Shown here piece after piece: positions 17,967 through 27,762 of a stretch of 64,000 nt of DNA. A program made the translations under genes and the position numbers. Position 1 is the first letter of the stretch, and each line of letters starts with the position of its first letter. The stretch is from positions 124,001 to 188,000 of the forward strand of contig CAMBLG010000002.1 in the NCBI GenBank assembly GCA_945868435.1, read 5' to 3'. The notes beneath the pieces are model-generated. The model was given only the letters and a program-made list of their open reading frames with translations. It had not been told where the DNA came from and searched no databases. Origin of the DNA: an uncultured Lachnospiraceae bacterium. GTDB taxonomy: Bacteria > Bacillota > Clostridia > Lachnospirales > Lachnospiraceae.

Positions 17967-19289
17967 CTAGTCCCGAATCAGCCCCTTGCTGCGCCACTTA
18001 CCGCTCCGCCAACGCAGGAACATTCCCACCGCGCGGACACACTCGTCTGCCGCAAGACCGATATACGCGCCTACCGCCAAAAGTCCCATGCGGATTCCAA
18101 ACAGATAGGTTCCGCCCACTGCACAAAGGAACATAAAAATTGCTCCCATGACCACCGGAAAGACAGCATCGCCACTGGTCTTTAACGCGTTTCCATAAAC
18201 CAGGTTCATCACACGTCCCATCTCAAGAAAAATGTCAATGTAAAGAAGCCGCTGTACTAAAGCAATCATTTGCGGATTGTCCGTAAACAATTGCATAATC
18301 CAGCCGGCGCCAAGGGCAAAGACAGCCTCCACACACGCTGCAACAATCACTCCGATGATAGCCGCCTTTTTCGTTCCGCGGTCACACTCGTCATACTCGT
18401 TTGCGCCAATCCTCCAGCCTGTCATAATCGCGTTGGCCTGTGCCAGCGCGGCTCCCACGCAGTAAGAAAAGTTCGTAATCTGCGCCGTGTAGGAACGGGC
18501 AGTTACATTCAGCCCCTCTGCGTCCATTTGATTCAAAAAGCGAATTACAAGTGTCATTGCCACATTGTACAGTGCAGACTCAAAAGCTGACGGCAGACCA
18601 ATCTTGATAATCTGCCCCAGGACCTTCCGATTCTCAATACGTTCCGGATTGTTCTTTGCCTTGACCAGAACTGCTCCCATAACTGTCACAAGCAGAAGAT
18701 TGACCGCTCGTGAAATTACCGTTGCAAAAGCGACTCCCTGCACGCCCATATCGAGAACGAACAAAAATACCGCATTCAATCCCAGATTGATGATATTTCC
18801 AAGAATAGAAGCATACAACGGCTGCTTGGAAAAACCAAAGGCCCGCAGATAACTTGAAAAAATCGGAATCAATGCATTGAGAAAGCATGCACCTCCAACC
18901 GTCCGCAGATAAATTGAGGCCGGTGCCTGAAGTGCATCCGCGACACCCACAATTTCCAGGACCTTTCCGGAACAGGTAAAAAGGAAAATGGACATACCGA
19001 TTCCAAGCACCGCGTTAAAGGCAAGACCAAGCTGTCTCGCCTGATAGGCAACTCCGTCCCTCCCCGCGCCGATGTTCTGCGTCATAACAGCAACCATTCC
19101 CGACGAGATAATCGAGAACATGATGATAAATATTCCAATGTATGTATTGGCAGTTCCAACCGCACCCACGGCCTGATCTCCCACGGATGAAAGCATCAGC
19201 GTGTCGATCATTCCCGCCAGCATATATAGTAATGTCTCCAGACAGATTGGAACAAAAAGCTGTGTCAGCGTTTTTCTGTTTTCCTTCAT
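17967..19289 (-). CDS. MATE family efflux protein
   Basis: A 440-residue integral membrane protein with about twelve segments in two similar halves, typical of the MATE (multidrug and toxin extrusion) family, which export cations or drugs using an Na+ or H+ gradient. The N-terminal half begins LFVPICLETLLYMLAGMIDT with the family MLSSVGDQAVGAVG stretch. It is divergent from an AraC-type regulator that may control it. A TATAAT lies at 19337-19342 on the minus strand, but no clear -35 box accompanies it. The substrate cannot be told from sequence. Confidence 0.9.
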   Translation of the reverse strand: MKENRKTLTQLFVPICLETLLYMLAGMIDTLMLSSVGDQAVGAVGTANTYIGIFIIMFSIISSGMVAVMTQNIGAGRDGVAYQARQLGLAFNAVLGIGMSIFLFTCSGKVLEIVGVADALQAPASIYLRTVGGACFLNALIPIFSSYLRAFGFSKQPLYASILGNIINLGLNAVFLFVLDMGVQGVAFATVISRAVNLLLVTVMGAVLVKAKNNPERIENRKVLGQIIKIGLPSAFESALYNVAMTLVIRFLNQMDAEGLNVTARSYTAQITNFSYCVGAALAQANAIMTGWRIGANEYDECDRGTKKAAIIGVIVAACVEAVFALGAGWIMQLFTDNPQMIALVQRLLYIDIFLEMGRVMNLVYGNALKTSGDAVFPVVMGAIFMFLCAVGGTYLFGIRMGLLAVGAYIGLAADECVRAVGMFLRWRSGKWRSKGLIRD

Positions 19290-19548
19290 GCGATTTCCTC
19301 CTGTGTCCGATCTTTCTATCTTGTCACTCGTTTTCCATTATATGAGTACACGCCAAGTTATGTACTGTTTACATTTTACTCCCTTATATCAAAAAATACT
19401 TGCATTTTTTCCACAAGAAATTGCACTATTTCTACTTCACATGTACTAAATTATAAGATATACTTTTGTAGATGATTACCCTGTTCTGACATAGGGAAAA
19501 TACCATTACCCAATATGGAACCATAGATGTATAGAAGGGAGAAAACGA

Positions 19549-20400
19549 ATGTATCTGGAATTGAAGGAAAACAAACCCCACGGAACAAAAGAATACCCTT
19601 ACACCCAGTACCACCTTTACCGTTTCACCCACGCCTTCCAGATTCCGGTTCATTGGCATGATGAATTAGAAATTATCTATGTCCGCAAAGGGCCACTGCA
19701 GGTCATGGTAGATGGCGAAATGTATGTTGGAAAAGCACAATCAATTTTTATTGTGAATCCCGGACAGCTTCACCTCATGAGTGCGACGCATCCTCCTGTG
19801 GATTACTACACTCTGCTTTTTCCGCTGGAGTTCATCTCCTTTCAGACAGAAGACGCACTGGAACAAAAATTGCTTTTTCCACTGCGCAATCACAGCATGA
19901 CTTTCGTGACCGAACTTCCACGGAATGAGCTTGGTCAAAGCTGTTGTGCGCTTCTGGATCAACTCATTGCCCTCAACGAAAAAACGGATGCCGAAAAACA
20001 GATCGGCACCCGCATTTTACTGTTGCAATTGATTCAGTTATTGGTTCAGAACCGGCTCGTTACACGAACCGGCACCGGAAGTCCACTGGGCATTCAAAAA
20101 GAACTGCTGTCCTACATCCAACAGAATTACACCGGACATATCACGCTCCCAGAGCTTTCTGAGCATTTTCATCTGTCGGAAAAGTACATCTCCCGGTATT
20201 TTAAAGAGCATTTTCACCTGACGCTCTCGCAGTATATCAACTACCTGCGGCTCTCTCAGGCTAAGCATCTCCTGGAAAATACCGGTCTGCCCGTAACCGA
20301 GGTGGCTCTGCGCTGCGGATTTTCCAACGTGAGTTATTTTATCCGCAACTTTAAGAAGGCCTTTGGCATCGCACCGCTTCAGTACCGCAACCAGTTGTGA
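19549..20400 (+). CDS. AraC family transcriptional regulator
   Basis: A 283-residue regulator with an N-terminal cupin-type sensing domain (about 20-160; HWHDELEIIYVRKGPLQV is typical of the AraC_binding fold) and a C-terminal double helix-turn-helix domain (about 183-283, with the conserved GFSNVSYFIRNFKKAFG). Such proteins usually sense a sugar or small molecule. It is read away from the MATE gene, its most likely target. A GAAGGGAG site precedes the ATG. Confidence 0.92.
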   Translation: MYLELKENKPHGTKEYPYTQYHLYRFTHAFQIPVHWHDELEIIYVRKGPLQVMVDGEMYVGKAQSIFIVNPGQLHLMSATHPPVDYYTLLFPLEFISFQTEDALEQKLLFPLRNHSMTFVTELPRNELGQSCCALLDQLIALNEKTDAEKQIGTRILLLQLIQLLVQNRLVTRTGTGSPLGIQKELLSYIQQNYTGHITLPELSEHFHLSEKYISRYFKEHFHLTLSQYINYLRLSQAKHLLENTGLPVTEVALRCGFSNVSYFIRNFKKAFGIAPLQYRNQL

Positions 20401-20409
20401 TAGCCCCCC

Positions 20410-22941
20410 CTACTCTGCAATCCGCATTCGTTCCACCACGCTGCGCTTATGCAGGCTTCGGCTGGCAAGATACGGAATCACAGCAGCGAGTATGATCAGC
20501 ACCGGAAGGCATGCAAGAAGCGGCACAATTGTTGGTTGATAGGTGAAAAACCAGATGTCTCCTGCCAATCCCTCGATCAGAAATCTTCCCATGAGGCAAT
20601 TTGCAGCAATGGCAAAAACCATGGTGAAGATGGCATAGCATACGCCCTCCCACACAAGCATGTGCGCCAACTGACGCTCTGTCATGCCCACGGCCTCCAT
20701 CATAGCAAATTCCTGCTGCCTTGCCAACATTCCGGTCACGATGGCATTGATGAAATTCAAAATTCCAATCAAAGCCAGAACCGCGGCCAAAGCGCCTCCC
20801 ACGAGATAAAACATATTGATATAATCCCGAAACTCCTGCAGATAGGTTTCTCTGGATACATAGGACAGATTTCCGGATTGTTCCACGTACTGTTTTACAG
20901 CCTGCTCCACATTTGCCATCTGATCCGGTTCCACCGTCAGCACACTGTAAAGGGCGCCCTTATCGGAAGCTGTATCCAATACATCTGCTGCCGGGACACA
21001 AACGTCCGCTCCTATGGTACTGTAGCGCTGCGTCTGCAGCGGGTAGGCAAGTTCTGCCACCGCCATGACCTCGTAGGTTTTCTCTGTTCCATCTTCCATC
21101 TGAAGCGTAATGGAATCCCCCACGTGATAGCAGTCCATCCGCCCCTCATCCTCTCCATATGCAATCAGCTGCGAACTGTATACAATGGCATACTTTCCCG
21201 TAGCGAACTCCTTAGGATCAAGCGTGCCCTCGTAGACCGTCATAAAATCCAGCGCAAATTCATCTACTCCATAAATGGTGCAATTCATGCGTCTGGCTTC
21301 TTTATAGTAGGACACTTCCTCCTCCAGATAGGCCGGAATCTGCCCATTGTCTTCAAACTGCTGCAGCATCTTTCGGACATCCTCCGTTATGGGAAGATAC
21401 GAGGCACACCAGTAAACATTGTGCTGTGTCACGCCGTCCAGACTGTCGAAAAACGCACGATCCTTTTCACTCACCCCATTGTAATTCACGGACATGGATG
21501 CGTGGTTATACACGGAAGAATCCTGAATACTGAAATCCCCCACAATACTGTTGGCAATGTATTTATCTGCGTCAAAGCCCCGCACAATGGTACAACCCCC
21601 ATTCACCAGAAGCAGGGAAAGAGACAGAGACAGAACCACAACCACGATTTTCTTTCTGTTCCTTCCAAGTCCTGCCCAGGCCATTCCAAAAGTCGTAATT
21701 CGCCGGCTTTTCCTGTGACTTTTTCCTTTATCCGCGTGCTCCGTGTAGGAAACCGCTTCCACCGGCGACACCTTTGCCGCAACCCGGCAGGGCTTGCTGC
21801 TGCTGATCCACACCGTTATGACGGTAAACAGAATCGCCCCCACATAAATCCATGGACTCACAGAAAAAATGTAGCTCGATTCCTGCATGGTAAGCGTTCC
21901 GGCAATGACCGGAAACAACCCCTTCGCCAACAGCGTTCCGATCAGAAGCCCCAGTGGAATCCCAATTGCGCAGAAGAACATTGCCTGGTTGCGAACAATG
22001 CGCTTTAATTGCTTTCCGGTAGTTCCAACCGTCTTAAGCAGCCCGTAGCTGTGAATATCCGCCACAACATTGATATAGAAAATGTTATAGATGATCAGAT
22101 AGCCCGCCAGAAGAATCAATAGCAGCCCTCCGCCCAGCAAAAGCATGGACGTTGAATCAACGGTGCTGGTGGTATAGGCCCAGTTGACCCCAACCATAGT
22201 GTTTTTCATGTCAAAGCCATTACGCTCCAGCAGCGCATTCGTCTGCCCTTCGATATCAAAGCTGCTGCGGAAATTGAAATCGATCTGCCAATAGCCGGTA
22301 TACATATCCTCGTTCTCATAACTGGGCACAGACGGCGTGGGGGCCACCTCATCCGCAAATTCCCGGGATACAAAACACTCCTGTGCCATGGACACCGGAT
22401 CTCCTTCCCAGAACCCGCACAGGGTAAACTCATAGTACGCCGATTCCGTTCCGATCTGGAGAATCAGTCTTACTGTCTGCCCAAGCTCATGAGAAATTCC
22501 CAGGGCATCCAGAACCATAGTGCTCATGGCAATATCCATCTTCTCCTTCGGCATCGTTCCCGTGGTGGGGAAACAGAACATTTCTGCGGCATTCTCATCC
22601 GTGGCATAATTTACCTCGGTCTGCAGATCCTTCAATTCCTCATTTTGCGCCATGCCAACTGTAATCCGATAGGATGCATCCACCACCTTCGGGTCATTCT
22701 GAATTTTCTCGTAATCCTCCGGCAGTCCGCACTTGATGCCCGCCATGGAGGATCCGCCCACCTGGCGCATGGTGGAATTCTGAAAAGAAGCATTCAAGCT
22801 CATTGCCACGGAAAAAAGCGTGGTAAACATGGTCGCCGTCAAAAGAATTGCAAGCAAAATCACCGTATGCTTTTTCTTATTCTCGCGAATGGATGCCCAG
22901 GCGATTTTGCGGATAACCGCACGGTTTTTCACTCTACGCAT
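20410..22941 (-). CDS. ABC transporter permease, FtsX-type
   Basis: A permease of 843 residues with two MacB/FtsX-like halves: one membrane helix near residue 30, a large outer domain, three helices around 270-400, a fourth helix near 435 that opens the second half, another outer domain, and three C-terminal helices (about 720-835). Such permeases with a separate ATPase often remove antimicrobial peptides or act in cell-envelope work. I use the ATG at 22941 rather than the upstream GTG at 22950; it overlaps the ATPase gene by 8 bases. A two-component system lies directly upstream. Confidence 0.88.
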   Translation of the reverse strand: MRRVKNRAVIRKIAWASIRENKKKHTVILLAILLTATMFTTLFSVAMSLNASFQNSTMRQVGGSSMAGIKCGLPEDYEKIQNDPKVVDASYRITVGMAQNEELKDLQTEVNYATDENAAEMFCFPTTGTMPKEKMDIAMSTMVLDALGISHELGQTVRLILQIGTESAYYEFTLCGFWEGDPVSMAQECFVSREFADEVAPTPSVPSYENEDMYTGYWQIDFNFRSSFDIEGQTNALLERNGFDMKNTMVGVNWAYTTSTVDSTSMLLLGGGLLLILLAGYLIIYNIFYINVVADIHSYGLLKTVGTTGKQLKRIVRNQAMFFCAIGIPLGLLIGTLLAKGLFPVIAGTLTMQESSYIFSVSPWIYVGAILFTVITVWISSSKPCRVAAKVSPVEAVSYTEHADKGKSHRKSRRITTFGMAWAGLGRNRKKIVVVVLSLSLSLLLVNGGCTIVRGFDADKYIANSIVGDFSIQDSSVYNHASMSVNYNGVSEKDRAFFDSLDGVTQHNVYWCASYLPITEDVRKMLQQFEDNGQIPAYLEEEVSYYKEARRMNCTIYGVDEFALDFMTVYEGTLDPKEFATGKYAIVYSSQLIAYGEDEGRMDCYHVGDSITLQMEDGTEKTYEVMAVAELAYPLQTQRYSTIGADVCVPAADVLDTASDKGALYSVLTVEPDQMANVEQAVKQYVEQSGNLSYVSRETYLQEFRDYINMFYLVGGALAAVLALIGILNFINAIVTGMLARQQEFAMMEAVGMTERQLAHMLVWEGVCYAIFTMVFAIAANCLMGRFLIEGLAGDIWFFTYQPTIVPLLACLPVLIILAAVIPYLASRSLHKRSVVERMRIAE

Positions 22942-23617
22942 GACAATCACCGCCTTTTACGATCCGACCGTCCTCAATACGGATGATGCGGTCTGCCATC
23001 TGGGCAATTTCCTCGTTGTGGGTAATCATCACGATGGTCTGGTTAAACTGCTGCCCGGTAACCTTCAACAGGCCGAGGACATCCTGACTGGTCTGGGAAT
23101 CCAGATTCCCTGTTGGCTCATCCGCCAGAAGGATGGCCGGCTTTGTGGCCAGTGCGCGGGCAATTGCTACACGCTGCTGCTGTCCGCCGGACAACTGGCT
23201 CGGCATGCTGTCGGTCTTATCCGCAAGCCCTAATGTGTCAATAATATTCTTTACATATGCCTCGTCCACTGCATTGCCGTCCAGCTCAATGGGCAGCACA
23301 ATATTCTCATAGACGTTTAAGACCGGGACAAGGTTAAATGCCTGAAACACGAAACCGATTTTTCTTCTGCGAAAAATCGTCAAGGCCTCGTTATTCAGGG
23401 TGAAGATATCTTTGTCATCCACATACACCTTGCCCTCCGTTGGACGGTCGAGCCCTCCCAGCATATGTAAAAGGGTGGACTTGCCGCTTCCGCTGGTCCC
23501 CACGATTGCCACAAACTCGCCCTGATTCACGCACAGATCCACACCATCCAGTGCCCGCACCTGTTTCTCCCCGGTTCCGTAATATTTCTTCAAACCACTG
23601 GTTTTCAATACTTCCAT
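22934..23617 (-). CDS. ABC transporter ATP-binding protein, MacB/LolD type
   Basis: A 227-residue ATPase that powers the FtsX-type permease encoded after it. Walker A is [11 protein letters not shown] (about residues 40-50), the signature [16 protein letters not shown] (about 141-156), Walker [13 protein letters not shown] (about 162-173), and the switch histidine lies in MITHNEEIA. The family matches LolD, MacB and the BceA group. Upstream, near the end of the kinase gene, three direct repeats may bind the response regulator. Confidence 0.94.
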   Translation of the reverse strand: MEVLKTSGLKKYYGTGEKQVRALDGVDLCVNQGEFVAIVGTSGSGKSTLLHMLGGLDRPTEGKVYVDDKDIFTLNNEALTIFRRRKIGFVFQAFNLVPVLNVYENIVLPIELDGNAVDEAYVKNIIDTLGLADKTDSMPSQLSGGQQQRVAIARALATKPAILLADEPTGNLDSQTSQDVLGLLKVTGQQFNQTIVMITHNEEIAQMADRIIRIEDGRIVKGGDCHA

Positions 23618-23689
23618 GTCGTATTCTCCTCTCTCAGTTTCTGCAATTCTACAATTACTTTATCAGAGAAATCTTGCGACACGCTTTCC

Positions 23690-23713
23690 AGAATCTAACA
23701 GAATTGTAAGAAT
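23690..23713 (-). promoter_or_regulatory. Tandem direct repeats before the ABC ATPase gene
   Basis: AGAAT occurs on the plus strand at 23690, 23700 and 23709, that is every 9-10 bases, within related flanks (ATTCT on the coding strand). OmpR-type response regulators commonly bind such helical-turn direct repeats, and one is encoded upstream. The site overlaps the 3' end of the kinase gene. Confidence 0.4.
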
Positions 23714-24564
23714 TACCGACGGGGCAAAAAGACCAGGAACCGGCTTCCTTCTCCCGGCTTTGAGACAACCTTAATATAACCGCCCTGACCCTCGATAATC
23801 TGTCGTGCCAGATAGAGCCCCACACCGATCCCCTCCTGATCATGCACATTTCTCCCCCGGTAAAAGCGGGAAAAAATGCGTGGAATCTCATCCTCCGGAA
23901 TTCCAATTCCACAATCCGCAATCTCAATTCCCCGAAACATCTCATATGCAAACAGGCTCACCGACACCTGACTCCCCACCGGCGAATACTTAAGCGCATT
24001 GTCCAATATATTGCCTACCGCCTCTGTGGTCCACTTCTCATCAAAGAAGGCTGTCACCGTCTCATCACACGTCGCATCCGGACAAATGATAACCTGTTGC
24101 GCCTCTGCCCGCTCCGCCCCTGCATCGCATACCTTTTGCGCCAGTTCCGACAAACTTTGCTCCCGGGGCAAAAACTGAAACACACCGGATTCCAGACGGG
24201 ACGTCTTAACCAGCGCCTCAATCAAAAATTCCAGCTTGTTGGAATACGTTAGGATTTCCTCTACCATACCACGACTTTTATCATTCAATTCCTGTTCCTG
24301 CAAAAGCTGGGCATACAGTTGAATATTGGCAAGAGGGGTTCTGGTCTGATGGGAAATATCCGTCACCAGCTCCTTGACCTGGGTGCGCTCTGCTTCCACC
24401 TTCTGCGCAGAAAGCTTTGACGAAGTGAGATAGCGTTTCCACTTCACTTCCAGCTTAGACAGCTCGCTCTCATCATAATCCGACTCCTCAAATCGTCCGG
24501 CAATGGCATCATCCAGCATCTGATTGATTCTCTCATATTCCCTGCGCCGCATTAAATGTCTCAT
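23713..24564 (-). CDS. Sensor histidine kinase without membrane segments
   Basis: A kinase of 283 residues. The phosphorylated histidine lies in TDISHQTRTPLANI (His72 from this start). Later come the N box NILDNALKYS, G1 DCGIGIPEDEI, F box FSRFYRG and G2 GIGVGLYLAR. There is no hydrophobic segment at all, so it is a soluble sensor or takes its signal from a partner, possibly the FtsX-type transporter. The ATG at 24564 overlaps the regulator stop codon as ATGA and has a GGAGG site; a GTG lies four codons further upstream. Confidence 0.9.
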   Translation of the reverse strand: MRHLMRRREYERINQMLDDAIAGRFEESDYDESELSKLEVKWKRYLTSSKLSAQKVEAERTQVKELVTDISHQTRTPLANIQLYAQLLQEQELNDKSRGMVEEILTYSNKLEFLIEALVKTSRLESGVFQFLPREQSLSELAQKVCDAGAERAEAQQVIICPDATCDETVTAFFDEKWTTEAVGNILDNALKYSPVGSQVSVSLFAYEMFRGIEIADCGIGIPEDEIPRIFSRFYRGRNVHDQEGIGVGLYLARQIIEGQGGYIKVVSKPGEGSRFLVFLPRR

Positions 24565-25217
24565 TCTGCCCTCCACACATATCCGATTCCATATACAGTC
24601 TGGATGTACTTCTTTCCTCCTGTCTCCAGTTTATCCCGAAGCCGTTTGACCGTGACAGACAACGCATTTTCATCCACAAATTCTGCATCCTGCCACACGT
24701 AATCCAACAGCCTCTCCCGGCTCATGGTCTGCCCTGCATTTTCCACCAGAATATAGAGTAACCTCTGTTCCGTCTTGCTGAGTTCCACCTTTTCGCCATC
24801 TCTCCGAAAATCCATATGTACAAAATCAAGGGTCAGGTCCCCGGTGCGATAAACCTGTCCCGCTTCCTTCTGCCTCTTTAAAATCTTCTCCACGCGAACC
24901 CGGAGCACCATGAGACTGAAGGGTTTCGTCATGTAATCCTGGGCTCCCAGCTCCAGTCCCGACACCTCATCCATCTCACTGTCATTGGCTGTTAGAATCA
25001 ACACCGGGACACCAGAGCTTTCCCGCAGTTTTCTCAAGAATACAAGGCCATTGCCATCCGGCAGGTTAATGTCCAGAATGATCAGATCCATCTGTTCGAT
25101 ATTCCGCACTTCGCCGAGGGAATAAAAGGGATAAAAGACATAATCCTCCCGCTTCAGCGCCAGCTCAATCCCCTTATTCAACCCAATATCATCCTCAATG
25201 ATAGCAATTTTCGTCAT
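24561..25217 (-). CDS. Response regulator, OmpR/PhoB family
   Basis: A 218-residue regulator. The receiver domain (1-115) has Asp9/Asp10, the phosphate acceptor Asp49, Thr76 and Lys98. The C-terminal winged helix (about 125-218) ends in YIQTVYGIGYVWRAE. It is paired with the soluble kinase encoded next and is likely to control the ABC transporter downstream. Confidence 0.95.
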   Translation of the reverse strand: MTKIAIIEDDIGLNKGIELALKREDYVFYPFYSLGEVRNIEQMDLIILDINLPDGNGLVFLRKLRESSGVPVLILTANDSEMDEVSGLELGAQDYMTKPFSLMVLRVRVEKILKRQKEAGQVYRTGDLTLDFVHMDFRRDGEKVELSKTEQRLLYILVENAGQTMSRERLLDYVWQDAEFVDENALSVTVKRLRDKLETGGKKYIQTVYGIGYVWRAE

Positions 25218-25245
25218 ACACCCTCCACTAGCTTCTCTCTATATA

Positions 25246-25276
25246 GCAAAAATGCACGCCGCATGAGGGCGCGCAT
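25246..25276 (-). terminator. Terminator after corA
   Basis: On the minus strand ATGCGCGCC pairs with GGCGTGCAT and is followed by TTTTTGC. The arms are 25252-25260 and 25268-25276. Confidence 0.7.
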
Positions 25277-25287
25277 CTAATCGGCTG

Positions 25288-26229
25288 TTACAGAATTCGT
25301 TTTTTTCTGAGCCACAGCAAAAGCAGCACACAGACTACCACAATGAGTCCGCATACGATTGCAAAACCGTGGGCCGTATTGGCAAGGGGAACCCACTGGG
25401 AATTCAGGTTCATTCCATAGATTCCGGAGATAACGGTGGGAATAGCCATGATGAGCGTAATAACCGTCAGTGACTTCATGATACTGTTCATTCGATTATC
25501 AATGACCGATGACAACAGCTCTCTTGTACCATTGATGATATCACGATAAATCGTAGTCATCTCAATCGCCTGCCGGTTCTCCACAATCACATCATCCAGA
25601 AGCTCCTTGTCCTCCGGGTACTGCTCCAATCTCTTATAGCGGGTCAACCGGTCCAAAACCACATCGTTGGCGCGCAGCGAAGTGGCAAAGTATACCAGCG
25701 TTGACTCCAGTTCATGGAGCGCGATCAGATCCACTTCCTCCGTGTCGTCCCCGACACGTTCCTCGATCTCAGTACGCATTTTATCGATGATACGCAGATC
25801 GCTCTGATATAGCACGGCGATGCGATACAAAATCTGATATACAAAACGAAGTTTTTTCTTCGTGCTGAACTCTTTTACCCGATTGTTGAGAAATGCCTGC
25901 AGCACCGGTGTCTCCTCCGTACACACCGTAACAATCTCATCGGAGGTGAGAATAATGCCCAGCGGCACTGTCGTATAGGATTCCTTGTCATGACGGATCT
26001 CAATGGAAGGAATATCCACGATGATCAACGTATAGCCATCCTCCAACTCGATACGGGAGCTCTCTTCCTCATCGAGAGCGGCAAGCACATCTTCTATATC
26101 CACATTGAGCATGTCCGCCACCATCTGGCCCTCCGAGACACTGGGATTCACCATCTGGATCCATACGCCATCCTGTATAGTATTTTCCTCGTGAATGCGT
26201 TTGTCGTCAGTCTTATAGTACTTAACCAC
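25288..26229 (-). CDS. corA: CorA family divalent cation channel
   Basis: CorA proteins let Mg2+ (or Co2+, Ni2+) into the cell. The product has 313 residues, mostly a cytoplasmic funnel with a long helix, then two C-terminal membrane helices. The pore motif is present as YGMN in SGIYGMNLNSQW. I start at GTG 26229, which has an ideal AAAGGAGG site seven bases upstream; the ATG at 26268 has none. The gene stands alone with its own terminator. Confidence 0.9.
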   Translation of the reverse strand: MVKYYKTDDKRIHEENTIQDGVWIQMVNPSVSEGQMVADMLNVDIEDVLAALDEEESSRIELEDGYTLIIVDIPSIEIRHDKESYTTVPLGIILTSDEIVTVCTEETPVLQAFLNNRVKEFSTKKKLRFVYQILYRIAVLYQSDLRIIDKMRTEIEERVGDDTEEVDLIALHELESTLVYFATSLRANDVVLDRLTRYKRLEQYPEDKELLDDVIVENRQAIEMTTIYRDIINGTRELLSSVIDNRMNSIMKSLTVITLIMAIPTVISGIYGMNLNSQWVPLANTAHGFAIVCGLIVVVCVLLLLWLRKKRIL

Positions 26230-26298
26230 GTCATTCCCTCCTTTCGTGCCTCCATGCAGCAATGTCATACTAAGTATAGCATTCTTCGGTCAATCGGT

Positions 26299-27435
26299 CT
26301 AGATAACACTGAAGAGTTTTCCTACCAGACTCTTGTTGCGGATCATCGACAAATTGTTGACGAAGATTACATCATCTACATTTTTCTCCTGTGCGAGTTC
26401 GGAGATACTTCCCTTCCAATACCGATAGTCCACCACATAAATGGTCTGATAGTGATCCACCAGGAACGGAACAAATGCATTTCCAAAGGATTCCTTCACC
26501 ACAATGCAGCTGCTGCCATCGGTGAGTTCCTTATTCTCAATCTCGGTGATCGGATTATCTCCTGCAATAAAACAGCTGTACTTAAGTCCTGCGGCTGCTT
26601 TGGATTCATCAAAAATGACTTTGCTGTCATACTCCACACCCCGGGAGTCCGTCACGTGCATAATGGCATCCATGTTTGGATGATAGGCTGTCACCACGTC
26701 CGCATTGGCTTTCAGCGTTGCATTTGCGTTGGTGTCATTGTAGAAAGAGCCCAAAAAGCCATCGAACTCTGAGGTCTCATAGCTATCCAACGCTTCCGGC
26801 GTAATCCCCTTCACCTCGCAGAAGTCCTCATAGGCATAGTAAGCGCCAAGAGCCGTCCAATGATGATCGGTTCTGAAATAAATATATTCATTCCTGTTGG
26901 TCATCAGCGAATCATAGATATCCACGGTCTTCACCGTCTCATCCATTTTTGCCTGTATACTGCTCATGGCCTCACGCTGATCGCTGGATTTGATCTGATC
27001 CCGCAGATTATCCGGGAAGGTGATGCCCGATCCAAGGGGAATTAATATATCATATACATCTGCTTTCTGATCCAATGCAGCTGCCACTTTATTAACTGCC
27101 AGGGCATAATTATCCGCAATGGCATCGGAATACGTGTACAGCTCGTAGGCTGCATCTCCCACGATCACAACGCTTCCAAAGTCCTCAATTTTCTCATCCG
27201 AAACAATTTCCGGATACTGCGGCTCAGGAATTTGTTCTTCTGTAACCTCTGTACCGCCGGACACCTCTGTTCCCCCCAGTGCTTCGGTGCCTGCTCCCAG
27301 ATCCTGTCCCTGCGTCTCCTCTGCGCCTGACAGATTTTCTGTATTTTGATTCTCTTTATCGTTTCCACAGCCGGAAAGTGCGCTGACCGCAAGGATTGCA
27401 GCGAGTGCGGCTGCGGTGATTTTCTTCTTCGTCAT
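26299..27435 (-). CDS. DHHW family lipoprotein, first copy
   Basis: A 378-residue lipoprotein: a signal peptide ends in the lipobox LSGC (Cys23), followed by a Gln/Glu/Gly/Thr-rich linker (about 25-75). The DHHW motif lies in YFRTDHHWTALGAYYAYEDF (about 188-207). DHHW proteins are related to the AlgX/AlgJ group that works with MBOAT acyltransferases to acylate exported polymers. It is the last gene of a DUF4358-MBOAT-DHHW-DHHW set and lies after a 520-base spacer filled with repeats. Confidence 0.85.
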   Translation of the reverse strand: MTKKKITAAALAAILAVSALSGCGNDKENQNTENLSGAEETQGQDLGAGTEALGGTEVSGGTEVTEEQIPEPQYPEIVSDEKIEDFGSVVIVGDAAYELYTYSDAIADNYALAVNKVAAALDQKADVYDILIPLGSGITFPDNLRDQIKSSDQREAMSSIQAKMDETVKTVDIYDSLMTNRNEYIYFRTDHHWTALGAYYAYEDFCEVKGITPEALDSYETSEFDGFLGSFYNDTNANATLKANADVVTAYHPNMDAIMHVTDSRGVEYDSKVIFDESKAAAGLKYSCFIAGDNPITEIENKELTDGSSCIVVKESFGNAFVPFLVDHYQTIYVVDYRYWKGSISELAQEKNVDDVIFVNNLSMIRNKSLVGKLFSVI

Positions 27436-27474
27436 AAACTGATTCCTCCATTTTCATAAAAGTTGTTCTTGATG

Positions 27475-27627
27475 CGCTCAGCCGGGTACGAAATTTTTTC
27501 ATCATGCTCTGAATCTGCACCGCCCCCGATTTCAAGCAGTTGGCTGAGATGTGCGCTATTTACTTATGTGTATGGAACGGCGGTGCTGTCGTCCCATTCT
27601 TCAAAGATTTGTACACCGCTCTGAGCG
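27475..27627. repeat. Intergenic palindromic repeat A, copy 1
   Basis: A 153-bp element with imperfect terminal inverted repeats of about 22 bases, beginning CGCTCAG and ending CTGAGCG. Inner arms GCACCGCC and GGCGGTGC also pair. A second copy, about 88 percent identical by eye with one indel, lies at 35680-35831. Both lie just upstream of a minus-strand gene in the same orientation. No target-site duplication is visible. Confidence 0.75.
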
Positions 27628-27762
27628 ATTACATTCCAGTATAGTCAACAGGATACATGCGTAGCGCCTCGGAATGTGACAGTTTTGTCTACAGTTCCGA
27701 ATATCGAGCGAGTGAATATTGTCTGTGTATATGGGTTCCGCAGGCACATATCTATTTTGTGA

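Noticed and set aside
27475-27627. Repeat A as a complete insertion sequence
   Set aside because: It is only 153 bp, encodes no transposase and shows no target-site duplication; at most it is a non-autonomous element.
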